From Jeotgalibaca dankookensis (lineage in GTDB: Bacteria; Bacillota; Bacilli; Lactobacillales; Aerococcaceae): DNA of 64,000 nucleotides. Within the stretch, counting starts at the first letter, position 1. Each line of letters starts with the position of its first letter. The notes under the pieces are model-generated. The model was given only the letters and a program-made list of their open reading frames with translations. It was not told the origin of the DNA and searched no databases. The DNA lies in contig NZ_CP019728.1 of assembly GCF_002005405.1 (NCBI RefSeq), positions 992,001 through 1,056,000 on the forward strand, written 5' to 3'. A program made the translations under genes and the position numbers. This document shows positions 49,298 through 57,842 of the stretch, piece after piece.

Positions 49298-50023
49298 ATA
49301 AAACCAATTATTGGTATATCGGGTACACAAATATTATCACCAACGAGTGAATTCGAAGGGACTTTAGTTGCTTATACTCCGCAATTTTATATTGATAATA
49401 TCCAAACAGCTGGTGGGACCCCCATCATGTTACCAGTTGGAACAGCTGAAGATGCAAAAAATATGGTTCAATTAATTGATACATTGGTATTAACCGGTGG
49501 ACATGATGTCGATCCCGATTCTTATGGTGAGAACCCTCACCCCAAATTGAACGGTATCTTCCCTAAACGTGATACCTTTGATATGGCCCTTCTTGAAGCG
49601 GCACTAAAAAAAGGAATTCCTGTTTATGGTGTTTGCCGTGGGATGCAAATTATCAACGTTTACTTTGGTGGTAGCTTATATCAAGATTTAGAGAGTCAGT
49701 ATGAAGGTGACCTGATGCTGCATGTTCAAAGTGGCGCCCTCGATGTCCCTGTTCATTACGTAACCGTCCGCGAAGAAAGTCGTTTGATTGAAATGACAGG
49801 ACCCAACCCCAAAGTGAATACCTTACATCACCAAGGGATTAAAAAGATCGGTGATGGTCTAAAGGCAGTTGCTTATAGTAGCGATGGTATGATTGAAGCC
49901 TTTGAATCAATTGATTCCGCCCAAAACATACTCGCTGTTCAATGGCATCCAGAAATTTTAGCTGCTTTTGATCCAGCCTGCCAAGCCTTTTTCAAAGATA
50001 TTGTTAACAAAGCAAAAGATTAA
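49298..50023 (+). CDS. Glutamine amidotransferase-like class C26 hydrolase, with an apparent AUA start
   Basis: A 241-residue cytoplasmic hydrolase of the gamma-glutamyl-GABA hydrolase (PuuD) family. The nucleophile Cys is in GVCRGMQIINVYFGG, the family HHQGIK follows, and the catalytic His-Glu is in QWHPE. The first ATG (49427) would discard the N-terminal strand KPIIGISGTQ. The frame is open upstream to a TAG at 49283; no ATG, GTG or TTG occurs there. ATA 49298 is 7 bp after TAGGAGGCG and gives the family start. So start loss, a sequence error or true AUA initiation must be considered. Its natural substrate is unclear. Confidence 0.85.
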   Translation: MKPIIGISGTQILSPTSEFEGTLVAYTPQFYIDNIQTAGGTPIMLPVGTAEDAKNMVQLIDTLVLTGGHDVDPDSYGENPHPKLNGIFPKRDTFDMALLEAALKKGIPVYGVCRGMQIINVYFGGSLYQDLESQYEGDLMLHVQSGALDVPVHYVTVREESRLIEMTGPNPKVNTLHHQGIKKIGDGLKAVAYSSDGMIEAFESIDSAQNILAVQWHPEILAAFDPACQAFFKDIVNKAKD

Positions 50024-50143
50024 TTTATAAATCAAGAGGTATATCACTATGATATGGCCTCTTTTGTTTTTATTAACGCTCTTACTCCTCTATAATGATA
50101 ATTAACGGTTAACTTCTAAAACCTAATGAGGAGGCATTACTTT

Positions 50144-51328
50144 TTGAAAAATGGTTCATTTTATTCAAAACTAAGTCCTGATAATCAGTATATTGTAAAA
50201 ATCGCCTACTATGCATTTGCAGTAAATGGGCTATTTGGTATGATTATGGGTTCTTTATTGCCCTATATAAGTGATGCCTATAACTTAAGCGATACCGTTA
50301 GTGGGTCACTCTTATCCTCCCACTACATTGGCAATTTATTAGCGAGTTTCATCGCTGGAGTTTTACCTCTCTATATGGGGCGAAAAAGAGCTATTGTTTT
50401 CTTAACAAGTTTCGTAACAGCTGGTTTTTTATTAATGATTTTCACGGGTAATCCTTTTTTATTACTCCTATCTTTTTTCTTTACAGGTTTAACGCGTGGG
50501 AGTATTTCGAATTTTAACAATAGTATCATCAACGAGGTTTCTAATAGCAGTCCGGCCGCAATGAGCTTTTTACACAGTATTTTTGCTATTGGTGCGCTTT
50601 TAGCGCCCTACCTCGTTATGGGATCTGTTAAACTAGCGGGTGAGAACGGTTGGCGTTTGGCAGGAGCAATTATTGTTGCCCTAACGGCTCTTTCTGTTTA
50701 TTTCTTCTCACAAATGAAATTAAAAGATGGCCCGGTCCAACAAAAGAAAAAAGTTGCTTCTTATCATTTTATGAAACAAAAAGAATTTTGGATTTTATCC
50801 GGCATTTTATTCTTTTATTTATGTGGAGAATCAACCATTAATGGCTGGTTAGTAAAATATTTTGTTGACTCTGGTATTTTAACAATTGGCTACTCCCAGT
50901 TTTTAGCTTCACTTTTATGGATTGGGATGTTAGTAGGTCGTTTAACAGTAGCTGCGCAAGGACAACGCTATTCCCGTACCAATCAACTCTATCTTTTTGC
51001 TTTTACGACTACTCTATTGTTTATCGTTTTACTGTCGTCACGGAATTCATTGGTTATTACCTTTGCGATACTAGGACTTGGTTTATCTATGGCAGGAATT
51101 TACCCGACTACTATTGCTGCTACAGGCGGTTTTATCAAAGACTATCCTATGGCAATGGGTGTCATTTTAGTCCTTGGTAACATCGGCTCAATTGTGATGC
51201 CAACGATTACTGGTGCCTTATCAGATCGGTTTGGTATTTTTTATGGAATGGCCGTGATTGCTGTGGCTTTAGTCTTGATGATTCTCTGTGTTTTCCTCTA
51301 CCAACGCGACCAAAAACAAACCGTATAA
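50144..51328 (+). CDS. MFS transporter, 12 helices
   Basis: A 394-residue permease of the major facilitator superfamily. The loop between helices 2 and 3 carries PLYMGRKRAI (a form of the GxxxDRxGRR motif), and GNIGSIVMPTITGALSDR near residue 350 is the equivalent in the second half. Overall layout resembles fucose-permease-like MFS proteins, but I cannot assign a substrate. I chose TTG 50144 because GAGGAGG lies 9 bp upstream; an ATG at 50126 would contain the ribosome site inside the gene. It ends at a bidirectional terminator. Confidence 0.88.
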   Translation: MKNGSFYSKLSPDNQYIVKIAYYAFAVNGLFGMIMGSLLPYISDAYNLSDTVSGSLLSSHYIGNLLASFIAGVLPLYMGRKRAIVFLTSFVTAGFLLMIFTGNPFLLLLSFFFTGLTRGSISNFNNSIINEVSNSSPAAMSFLHSIFAIGALLAPYLVMGSVKLAGENGWRLAGAIIVALTALSVYFFSQMKLKDGPVQQKKKVASYHFMKQKEFWILSGILFFYLCGESTINGWLVKYFVDSGILTIGYSQFLASLLWIGMLVGRLTVAAQGQRYSRTNQLYLFAFTTTLLFIVLLSSRNSLVITFAILGLGLSMAGIYPTTIAATGGFIKDYPMAMGVILVLGNIGSIVMPTITGALSDRFGIFYGMAVIAVALVLMILCVFLYQRDQKQTV

Positions 51329-51329
51329 T

Positions 51330-51378
51330 AAAACGATCAGACGCCTATCCGGAATGGATAGAAATCTGATCGTTTTTA
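51330..51378. terminator. Bidirectional terminator between MFS gene and gcvH
   Basis: AAAACGATCAGA pairs with TCTGATCGTTTT, and CCTATCC/GGATAG extends the stem inside. It serves both converging genes. Confidence 0.95.
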
Positions 51379-51383
51379 CTTTT

Positions 51384-51734
51384 TTAGAGGCCAGACTGAT
51401 TTCCCAAAGCTAAAAACGCTTCTTCAGATACAGCAGTCATCTTAACAATCCAATTTTTTTGGATATCTGGACTGTCTAACTGACTAGGATCGTCTTCTAG
51501 GCCCTCATTTACTTCAATAATTGTTCCTGAAACAGGTGCCGGTAATTCTGTCACTGCTTTTGCGGCCTCCACACCAATCAGCACCTCATCTTTTTGGATA
51601 GGGCCTTCTGCTGGTAAATCCACAAAGCTTACTTCGCCTAAATCATCTTGCCCCTTATCTGAAAGACCAATGATGTAGTGAGTTTCTTTCTTTTCTACCC
51701 AAAATCCTTCTTGACTATATTTTATCTCTGACAT
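51384..51734 (-). CDS. gcvH: Glycine cleavage system H-like lipoyl carrier
   Basis: A 116-residue lipoyl domain protein. The lipoylated Lys is in GVEAAKAVTELPAPVSG near residue 60, matching the GcvH motif. No gcvT or gcvP gene is nearby, so it may serve as a lipoyl relay for other 2-oxoacid enzymes, as described in lactic acid bacteria and Staphylococcus, rather than glycine cleavage. ATG 51734 has GGAGGT 6 bp upstream. The tail is longer and more acidic than the canonical form. Confidence 0.9.
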   Translation of the reverse strand: MSEIKYSQEGFWVEKKETHYIIGLSDKGQDDLGEVSFVDLPAEGPIQKDEVLIGVEAAKAVTELPAPVSGTIIEVNEGLEDDPSQLDSPDIQKNWIVKMTAVSEEAFLALGNQSGL

Positions 51735-51801
51735 TCTACGACCTCCATCATTTTCATATACTTCTTCATTATAACCAACAAAAACCAACAAAGATATTTT
51801 T

Positions 51802-53004
51802 TTACTTTATTCCGTAGTGTTCTTCATCTTCCGATAGCATATAACTATTATAGTGAAAGCGCATGGACATCACGAGTCCAATGGCTAGCATATTTCCTAA
51901 TAAAGCTGAGCCTCCTTGCGAAATGAACGGCAATGGAATACCGGTAATTGGCAACAGTCCGATTGTCATTCCGACATTTTCCAAAACGTGGAAGAGAATC
52001 ATCATGATAACACCAGCAGTCATATAGGCATAAAACTCATTTTTTGTATCAAAACAAATACGAATCATTTGATAAATTAATAGAAAATAGATAAAAATTA
52101 AAAAACAACCACCGATAAACCCAAAGTTTTCTCCAATAGTTGAAAAGATCATATCGGATTCACGAACCGGCACATATACTTCTGAAACGCCTAGCCCTTT
52201 TCCGAATAATTGACCCGATCCAATGGCTTTCATACTCTGAGCTAACTGGAAGGCATCTCCACGACTATCTCCGAAAGGATTTAGCCAAGAATCAATACGC
52301 GCAAATTGATAGGGCATGAAGCCTAAATTAAGTAGAATGTTACGATTATAAATAACTAAATAAATTAAGAATGCACCGATCACACCGATAAAGCTAAAGA
52401 GTGGCATTAATATTTTCCAACTAATTCCTGATAGAAGTGTCATCCCAATAATAATAGCTAAGTAAACCAGAACCGTTCCTAAATCATTTTGTGCCATAAT
52501 CAATACCAAAAGTGGCAGTGACCATAGCCCAATACGCAGAATTAGTTTCCCGTCTGTTTTAACAGTCCGTTCTGGCGTATCCATATTATGTTGGGTAATA
52601 ACACGCCCTAGCATCATAATCAGTGATATTTTCACAACTTCTGAAGGTTGAAATGACACGGAACCGATCACAAACCAACTCTTGGCGCCTTGCATGATAT
52701 AACTCGTGCGGTCATAAAAAATCAAGATTAATATTAATAAGACAACTCCGATACCATAGGCAATCGGTGCCAGTTTCCACAGCTGTTCCGAATCAAAAAA
52801 CATCATCACACCTGCCGCAACGCTCCCAATAATATACCAAAGCATATGCATCAGAGTGGGCCTTAAACTTGGCGTCCCACTCATTAAATAAGTGGTCGAA
52901 TAAATCGTTAAAAAACTAATAAGAGCTAGAAGGATAATAGACAGGATAATGCCATAATCAATCTTTGATACATCCGACTTCGATTTTAATTGTTGGTTTC
53001 TCAT
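51802..53004 (-). CDS. rodA: RodA-type peptidoglycan glycosyltransferase (SEDS family)
   Basis: A 400-residue membrane enzyme with about ten helices that polymerises peptidoglycan for cell elongation together with a class B PBP. SEDS landmarks are SVSFQPSEVVKISLIMMLGR and the C-terminal GLLPITGIPLPFISQGGSAL near residue 355. The Asp in the large loop (RIDSWLNPFGD) is where the catalytic Asp lies. FtsW is the alternative, but the RodA-like linker and short tail favour RodA. ATG 53004 follows AAAGGA. Confidence 0.9.
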   Translation of the reverse strand: MRNQQLKSKSDVSKIDYGIILSIILLALISFLTIYSTTYLMSGTPSLRPTLMHMLWYIIGSVAAGVMMFFDSEQLWKLAPIAYGIGVVLLILILIFYDRTSYIMQGAKSWFVIGSVSFQPSEVVKISLIMMLGRVITQHNMDTPERTVKTDGKLILRIGLWSLPLLVLIMAQNDLGTVLVYLAIIIGMTLLSGISWKILMPLFSFIGVIGAFLIYLVIYNRNILLNLGFMPYQFARIDSWLNPFGDSRGDAFQLAQSMKAIGSGQLFGKGLGVSEVYVPVRESDMIFSTIGENFGFIGGCFLIFIYFLLIYQMIRICFDTKNEFYAYMTAGVIMMILFHVLENVGMTIGLLPITGIPLPFISQGGSALLGNMLAIGLVMSMRFHYNSYMLSEDEEHYGIK

Positions 53005-53063
53005 AAATATTTCCTTTCTGTTCGACACATACTTCATTCAATCATTATATAGAACAATGTCTT

Positions 53064-53103
53064 AAAAAAAAAGCGGTAATCCCAGAAGTATCCAGAATTA
53101 CCG
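53064..53103 (-). terminator. Terminator of the YihY gene
   Basis: CGGTAAT pairs with ATTACCG across a loop with partial pairing, followed by a nine-base T-tract on the minus strand. Confidence 0.85.
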
Positions 53104-53112
53104 TTCTGACTA

Positions 53113-54063
53113 TTAGTGTGACGTGTGAGTATCTTTGAATAAAGCGCGTTTTAGAACTTGTTTAGGCATTAACGCTTGGCCATTTTCTGAGTAAATTATC
53201 GACACATATGGAAAATTTTTATCAACTGGTTCTTCGTGCGCGTGTTTATAATCGTATATGATAACGTTCAAAACGCCGCCTAGTATAAAAACAATTCCTA
53301 AGAGGTAGAGCCAAATCATCAAGACGATAAAGACGCCAATGGTACCCGTTCCGATGGATGCTCCACCCGCCAAACTAATATAAAGCGAAAATAATTGTGA
53401 AACCAACAAGAAACCTAGTGTAGTCAAAATCGCTCCGGGTACCGCATATTTTAGTGGCCATTTTACGTTAGGAATAAAGTAATAGATAAAGGTCATAATG
53501 ATAATCAATATACCAAACGCCACAATCCATCTAAAGTATTCAAAAGCCGTTATAATACCTAAAATATCAATCGGGATTAAAGATTGAATAAGCTCTAAAA
53601 TTTCACGTCCAAACACAAAAATAAAGGCAACTGCACCAACTAAACTAACCATTAACAACACGGTTAAGAAGGAGAAGATACGTGAAATAATAAAGTTTTT
53701 CCGCTCATCCGCATCATAAACTTGATTTAAAACACGTTGAAAGACGGTAAAGGCTTTAGAGGCAGGCCACAGAGAAATAATAATCCCAATTGAAATCGCC
53801 CCGCCATTTCCACCCTCTAGATAACCTTCTAAAATAGGAAGAATGATGGTAGCTACTTGGTCAGGGACACCTAACTCGACATATTCTAGTACTTGATCCG
53901 TTGGAATTGGTAAAAAAGGAATAAAATTGGCGAGTGCTAATAATAAGGGAAACAAAGCTAATAAAACATAGTAAGCCAGCTCCGCTGCTTGTCGGCCAAT
54001 TTCCGCTCGTTTAAAATGTTCTAATATAATCGTTACTGTATTTGGAAGCTTTAGGCTTTTCAT
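53113..54063 (-). CDS. YihY/BrkB family membrane protein
   Basis: A 316-residue integral membrane protein with about six helices. The family signature AELAYYVLLALFPLLLALAN lies near residues 27-46 and RVLNQVYDADERKNF near 116-130. The family was once annotated as RNase BN; its role in Gram-positives is unknown. ATG 54063 is preceded by GGTGGAG. It is leftward like its neighbours; the gap to the UPF0316 gene is about 80 bp. Confidence 0.9.
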   Translation of the reverse strand: MKSLKLPNTVTIILEHFKRAEIGRQAAELAYYVLLALFPLLLALANFIPFLPIPTDQVLEYVELGVPDQVATIILPILEGYLEGGNGGAISIGIIISLWPASKAFTVFQRVLNQVYDADERKNFIISRIFSFLTVLLMVSLVGAVAFIFVFGREILELIQSLIPIDILGIITAFEYFRWIVAFGILIIIMTFIYYFIPNVKWPLKYAVPGAILTTLGFLLVSQLFSLYISLAGGASIGTGTIGVFIVLMIWLYLLGIVFILGGVLNVIIYDYKHAHEEPVDKNFPYVSIIYSENGQALMPKQVLKRALFKDTHTSH

Positions 54064-54139
54064 TCTGCTCCACCCTTTTCTAAAATTTATAAACTTCATA
54101 TTAAAATGAAATAAGAAATGTTGCCTCTTCCGTCACTCT

Positions 54140-54649
54140 TTACCGAACACGTTTAGACCAGAAGCCACCGCGAACATATTTAGGATCAGAAGAGTAGATA
54201 AAGGCTTTTTCATCAATCTCTAAAATAGTATTAATTAATTCACGTTCTTTCTTTCGAATTGCCAGTACATTTAATACCAAGCGACTTCCATGTCTACCTT
54301 GCGCTTGGGTAATTGTGACACCGTACCCAGCTTCCCATAGTTTATCGGGTAATTTTGTTTCTTGGTCGGAGGTCATCACCGTCATCATGGTATAACCTAG
54401 AGCTAACCAATCTTCTATTTTAATCCCTAAGGCAATCCCCACGCCATAGCCAACAGCATAGGAAGCTAAATTGAGTGGGTTATCTAAACTACTCATGACG
54501 ATACTTAACCCCGTTACATAAATGACAATCTCTACCATACTCAACAATGGCGCAAATAGACGGTAACCTTTTATGGTTAGCATAAAACGTATCGTGTTCA
54601 ACGTTACGTAGACAAAACTAATAATAAATATTTGTAAAATTAACAGCAT
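54140..54649 (-). CDS. UPF0316 membrane protein (DUF5698 plus DUF2179)
   Basis: A 169-residue protein with three N-terminal helices (YVTLNTIRFMLTIKGYR and IEDWLALGYTM are family blocks) and a C-terminal soluble DUF2179 domain (about 100-165, with TITQAQGRHGSRLVL). DUF2179 in similar proteins is thought to bind a ligand; function is unknown. It starts about 20 bp downstream of a lipoprotein gene and probably shares its transcript. Confidence 0.9.
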   Translation of the reverse strand: MLLILQIFIISFVYVTLNTIRFMLTIKGYRLFAPLLSMVEIVIYVTGLSIVMSSLDNPLNLASYAVGYGVGIALGIKIEDWLALGYTMMTVMTSDQETKLPDKLWEAGYGVTITQAQGRHGSRLVLNVLAIRKKERELINTILEIDEKAFIYSSDPKYVRGGFWSKRVR

Positions 54650-54670
54650 TCTAATCTAACACCTCAGTCA

Positions 54671-55201
54671 TTATTCTGCAGGATATGTAACATACTCTCC
54701 AGTTAGTAAATCCATTTCTTGTAATTCTTGTGTTTCGTCATTATAACGGAACATGCCTATCATACTCGCGACTTCTTCACCATCTTCACGGACTTCAATC
54801 GTTGCAATTTGATCTTCGATGGGATGAATGAGGAATAGATAGTCCCCTTCTGAGTAACCAGTCGCTTCTGTAATCGCTGCTTTTGCGCGTTCAATCAAGG
54901 TCGTTTCTTCTGAGTTGAGCTCTGTTACGTCTTCAAATGATTCTTGAGAACTTTCCACAAGCACTTCTTCTGAGCTCTCTTTTGAACTTTCTTCAAAATT
55001 TTCTTCAACGCTTTCTTCTATTAAAGTGCTAGATGATTCCTCTTGTATTTCTTCAGAAACACTTTCGGAAATCGACTCTATTACTTGAGAAGACTCCGAG
55101 ATAGAAACTGATTGCTTGTCCGGTTCTACCTCAGTTGTACTGTTACAAGCCACTAGTAGGCTACTTGTTGCTATAAATAAAGACATTTTTCTAATATTCA
55201 T
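54671..55201 (-). CDS. Lipoprotein with Ser/Glu-rich low-complexity stalk
   Basis: A 176-residue secreted lipoprotein. The lipobox SSLLVACNS gives Cys near residue 19. Residues 30-100 are a repetitive acidic stalk built from ESSEE, ESVEE and ESSQES units. Residues 103-176 are a small globular domain with RAKAAITEATGYSEGDYLFL and QEMDLLTGEYVTYPAE, which I do not recognise. The stalk would hold the domain away from the membrane. ATG 55201 has GAAGGGG upstream. Confidence 0.88.
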   Translation of the reverse strand: MNIRKMSLFIATSSLLVACNSTTEVEPDKQSVSISESSQVIESISESVSEEIQEESSSTLIEESVEENFEESSKESSEEVLVESSQESFEDVTELNSEETTLIERAKAAITEATGYSEGDYLFLIHPIEDQIATIEVREDGEEVASMIGMFRYNDETQELQEMDLLTGEYVTYPAE

Positions 55202-55228
55202 CTCAAAACCCCTTCTCTAAAAACTGTT

Positions 55229-56146
55229 TTATAGTGCTGGTGATTCTGTTAAATCCCTTAAATCAAATTCTTTCACATTATCTGGCCCTCTCATAACGGA
55301 TCGAACGACGTTAAGCGATCCTTCTTCATCACTTTTGACGTGCCACCTTACAAGTTGGATTTCCTCTCCCACTATTTCAATAGCGGTAATAATGGTTGGA
55401 TAAACACAACAGCCCGTATTGAAGTAAGGTAAGGCATTTTTTCGGGGATATTTAAACCGATGGGTGTGCCCACAAATGAGCATCATCTTGTTTTCAGCAA
55501 TCCACTTACTATAGTTCTTTTCAATTTTGTGTCGTCGACTAATATTTTTAACCGGGCTTGACGGGTTGCGAATCCCAAAAGCATGTAGGAAACGCCAAAA
55601 ATACTTGAGTGACAACATGGTTAAGACCCAAAACTGATCATTCGGTGCATCACCTTGATGCCCATGAACGGTTAATATTTCTTGCCCCGTTCGCGTATGT
55701 TTCAAAACAAGCGCTTCAATAGGTTTAAGTCCTTCCAAAAAACTGTAGAAGGTTTCATGATATTCGTCGTAGTTTGTGTAATAATGCCTCTCCACATAAC
55801 TAGGATCTTTTAAATAAATATTGTGGTTCCCCCACATCATGATAAAGCGGTCCTCATCAAAAAATTGTTTAATAGTAGAAAAAATCGCTGGATGGGCATT
55901 TTTAATATACTTGACGTCTTGATATTCCCAGAGTTCGTCGCCATCTCCTGCTTCTACATAGGTAAAATCATTGCGATAATAGTATTCGAGTGCATACTGG
56001 AAGATATTCCTATTCCTTGTAAATTCATCCGATAAACTCCCATCACCACGGTGGTGATCACTAATAAAAACATATTTCGTTGTTTCATCAAAGGGTTCAA
56101 CGCGTGCACCTTCATAGGCGCCAGTCAATCTTTGCTTGGTAAACAT
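55229..56146 (-). CDS. Metallophosphoesterase (calcineurin-like)
   Basis: A 305-residue enzyme. Metal-binding motifs are FISDHHRGDG (residues 28-37), VEAGDGDELWE, MWGNHNIYL, VHGHQGD and CGHTHRFKYP. The form with DHH and GDGDE resembles uncharacterised serine/threonine phosphatase-like proteins rather than the nucleotidases elsewhere in the window. No signal peptide is present. ATG 56146 has AGGGGTGAG upstream. Substrate unknown. Confidence 0.9.
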   Translation of the reverse strand: MFTKQRLTGAYEGARVEPFDETTKYVFISDHHRGDGSLSDEFTRNRNIFQYALEYYYRNDFTYVEAGDGDELWEYQDVKYIKNAHPAIFSTIKQFFDEDRFIMMWGNHNIYLKDPSYVERHYYTNYDEYHETFYSFLEGLKPIEALVLKHTRTGQEILTVHGHQGDAPNDQFWVLTMLSLKYFWRFLHAFGIRNPSSPVKNISRRHKIEKNYSKWIAENKMMLICGHTHRFKYPRKNALPYFNTGCCVYPTIITAIEIVGEEIQLVRWHVKSDEEGSLNVVRSVMRGPDNVKEFDLRDLTESPAL

Positions 56147-56227
56147 ACTCTCACCCCTAGCTCGTTCTTGATTTCTTTCTTAAGTATACTTGAAAGAGTG
56201 AAAAACTAAAAGATTTGTCGTTTAAAG

Positions 56228-56259
56228 AAAAAAATACTGCTAGAAAGTATCTAGCAGTA
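56228..56259 (-). terminator. fetAB terminator
   Basis: TACTGCTAGA pairs with TCTAGCAGTA around AAGTA, followed by a T-tract; just after the fetB stop. Confidence 0.92.
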
Positions 56260-56267
56260 AATCCATT

Positions 56268-57032
56268 CTATTTGATGACAAGTTGAACTTTATCATTAAA
56301 ATAACTACGATATGCCAAGTAACTGGAGATCATCGTGGAGAATCCTGTTGTAGAAATCAGCATAAACATGACAATAATTTGATAGCGAATCGCCGCAATA
56401 GGATCAACACCCGCAAAAATCATCCCCGACATCATACCCGGTAAACTCACTAAACCAACTGTTTTTGTTGTGTCTACGGTTGGCCCCATTGCGGATTTAA
56501 TGCTAGCACGAATAATTGACTGCGATGCTTGGCTTGCGTTTGCCCCTAGAGAAAGGCGTTCTAGTACTTGTTGACGCTGATCGGTATATTTAGACCGCAT
56601 TGTACGGTAACCAACCCCAATTGCGGTCATGGCGTTACTAGCAATCATTCCCGTAATCGGGATAATCTGTGAAGGAATCCATTTCAATGCGCCAGAAAAC
56701 AGCATCACTCCAAGTGAGACGAAGGTTCCAACACCAATTGCTAATAAGGAAATAGCAAAAGAATGATCAATTCCTTCCGCACTCTTGGCTCCCTGAAAGG
56801 CCGCATTAAAAATAATAAAGAGAACCATCACAAAGGTCACAATCGTATTATCAATTTCAAAGATATAACCTAGTATGTACCCAATGGCAAAGAGTTGCAC
56901 CACTGTTCGAATCGTCGCAATGATAATATCTTTTCTTAACCCTAATTTTTCTTTGGAATCTATGATTAAAGCAATCACAATGAGTAGTCCGGTTAAAGCT
57001 AGTGATAAATTTGAAATATTTAAATCAGGCAT
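56268..57032 (-). CDS. fetB: Iron export ABC transporter permease FetB
   Basis: A 254-residue membrane protein with six to seven helices. FetB landmarks are MIASNAMTAIGVGYRTMRS and GLVSLPGMMSGMIFAGVDP near residues 190-208. In E. coli FetAB lowers cellular iron and protects from peroxide. That fits the presence of an H2O2-producing pyruvate oxidase just downstream of this locus. The start overlaps the fetA stop by 8 bp. Confidence 0.92.
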   Translation of the reverse strand: MPDLNISNLSLALTGLLIVIALIIDSKEKLGLRKDIIIATIRTVVQLFAIGYILGYIFEIDNTIVTFVMVLFIIFNAAFQGAKSAEGIDHSFAISLLAIGVGTFVSLGVMLFSGALKWIPSQIIPITGMIASNAMTAIGVGYRTMRSKYTDQRQQVLERLSLGANASQASQSIIRASIKSAMGPTVDTTKTVGLVSLPGMMSGMIFAGVDPIAAIRYQIIVMFMLISTTGFSTMISSYLAYRSYFNDKVQLVIK

Positions 57033-57681
57033 GTGTATCTACCTCCACTTGGCCAGCAACTATTTCCATCGTCTTAGTCGCATTTTTAATTTCTTCTGTG
57101 TTATGGGTAACCCACAGAACAGTCACGCCTTCTTCTTGATTAAACCGGCGGATGGCTTCACCAATGTCATGGCGTGTCGCTTCATCTAATGAGCTAGTCA
57201 CTTCATCCAGAAGCAGCACTTCCGGCATAAAGACGACATTTCGGATCAAAGCAATTCGCTGCTTTTCTCCCCCGGAAAGAGCGGTTACTTTCTGTTCTAA
57301 ATAAGATTCCGATAGATTGACCTTTTTCAACAATTCAAGGGCACGTTTACGGTCGAATTCTTGGTCACGAATGAGATAAGGAAAGGCTAAGTTTTCCGCA
57401 ACCGTTTCTCCAAATAGTGAAGCGTTTTGAAACCCATATGAAACTTCTTTTCGGTAATCGGTCACGTCAAAAGCTGATAGTGGCTTACCCTTATAGTAGA
57501 TTTCCCCAGAGCTTGGACTGATTAAAGAAGCCAGACATTCCAACAAGGTACTCTTCCCACTCCCAGAAGGCCCTTTAATGGTTAAAAACTCCCCTTTTTC
57601 TACGGTAAAGGAAATATCTTTTAGGATCTTCTTACCGTTCACTTCATAAGACATATTTTTAACATCAAAAATAGTTGTCAT
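57025..57681 (-). CDS. fetA: Iron export ABC transporter ATPase FetA
   Basis: A 218-residue ATPase. Walker A is GPSGSGKSTLLECLA near residues 35-49, the signature is ALSGGEKQRIALIRNV, and Walker B is VLLLDEVTSSLD. ATG 57681 (MTTIFDVKNM) has GAGGAAA upstream; a longer start at 57699 is less likely. It overlaps fetB by 8 bp, and the two genes form one unit. Confidence 0.92.
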   Translation of the reverse strand: MTTIFDVKNMSYEVNGKKILKDISFTVEKGEFLTIKGPSGSGKSTLLECLASLISPSSGEIYYKGKPLSAFDVTDYRKEVSYGFQNASLFGETVAENLAFPYLIRDQEFDRKRALELLKKVNLSESYLEQKVTALSGGEKQRIALIRNVVFMPEVLLLDEVTSSLDEATRHDIGEAIRRFNQEEGVTVLWVTHNTEEIKNATKTMEIVAGQVEVDTHA

Positions 57682-57783
57682 AATTTCCTCCTGCATCATT
57701 TTTAGTGGTTATGGATTATAATTATTATAATCTATTATACCAAACAAGATAAAGAAGTGCGATGATTGGGTTTTGAATAAAAA

Positions 57784-57824
57784 ACTCCCAAGTGTTTAGA
57801 TTTCAATCTAAACATTTGGGAGTC
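57784..57824 (-). terminator. Terminator of the pyruvate oxidase gene
   Basis: ACTCCCAAGTGTTTAGATT pairs with the ATCTAAACATTTGGGAGT arm (one G-T), loop TCA, T-tract on the minus strand. Confidence 0.93.
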
Positions 57825-57842
57825 TCTACTAATTATTTGAAT

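Noticed and set aside
54930-55120. Repetitive GAAGAA/TCTTC-rich stretch that might be a tandem DNA repeat
   Set aside because: The repeats are imperfect and reflect Ser and Glu codons in the lipoprotein stalk rather than a discrete DNA element.
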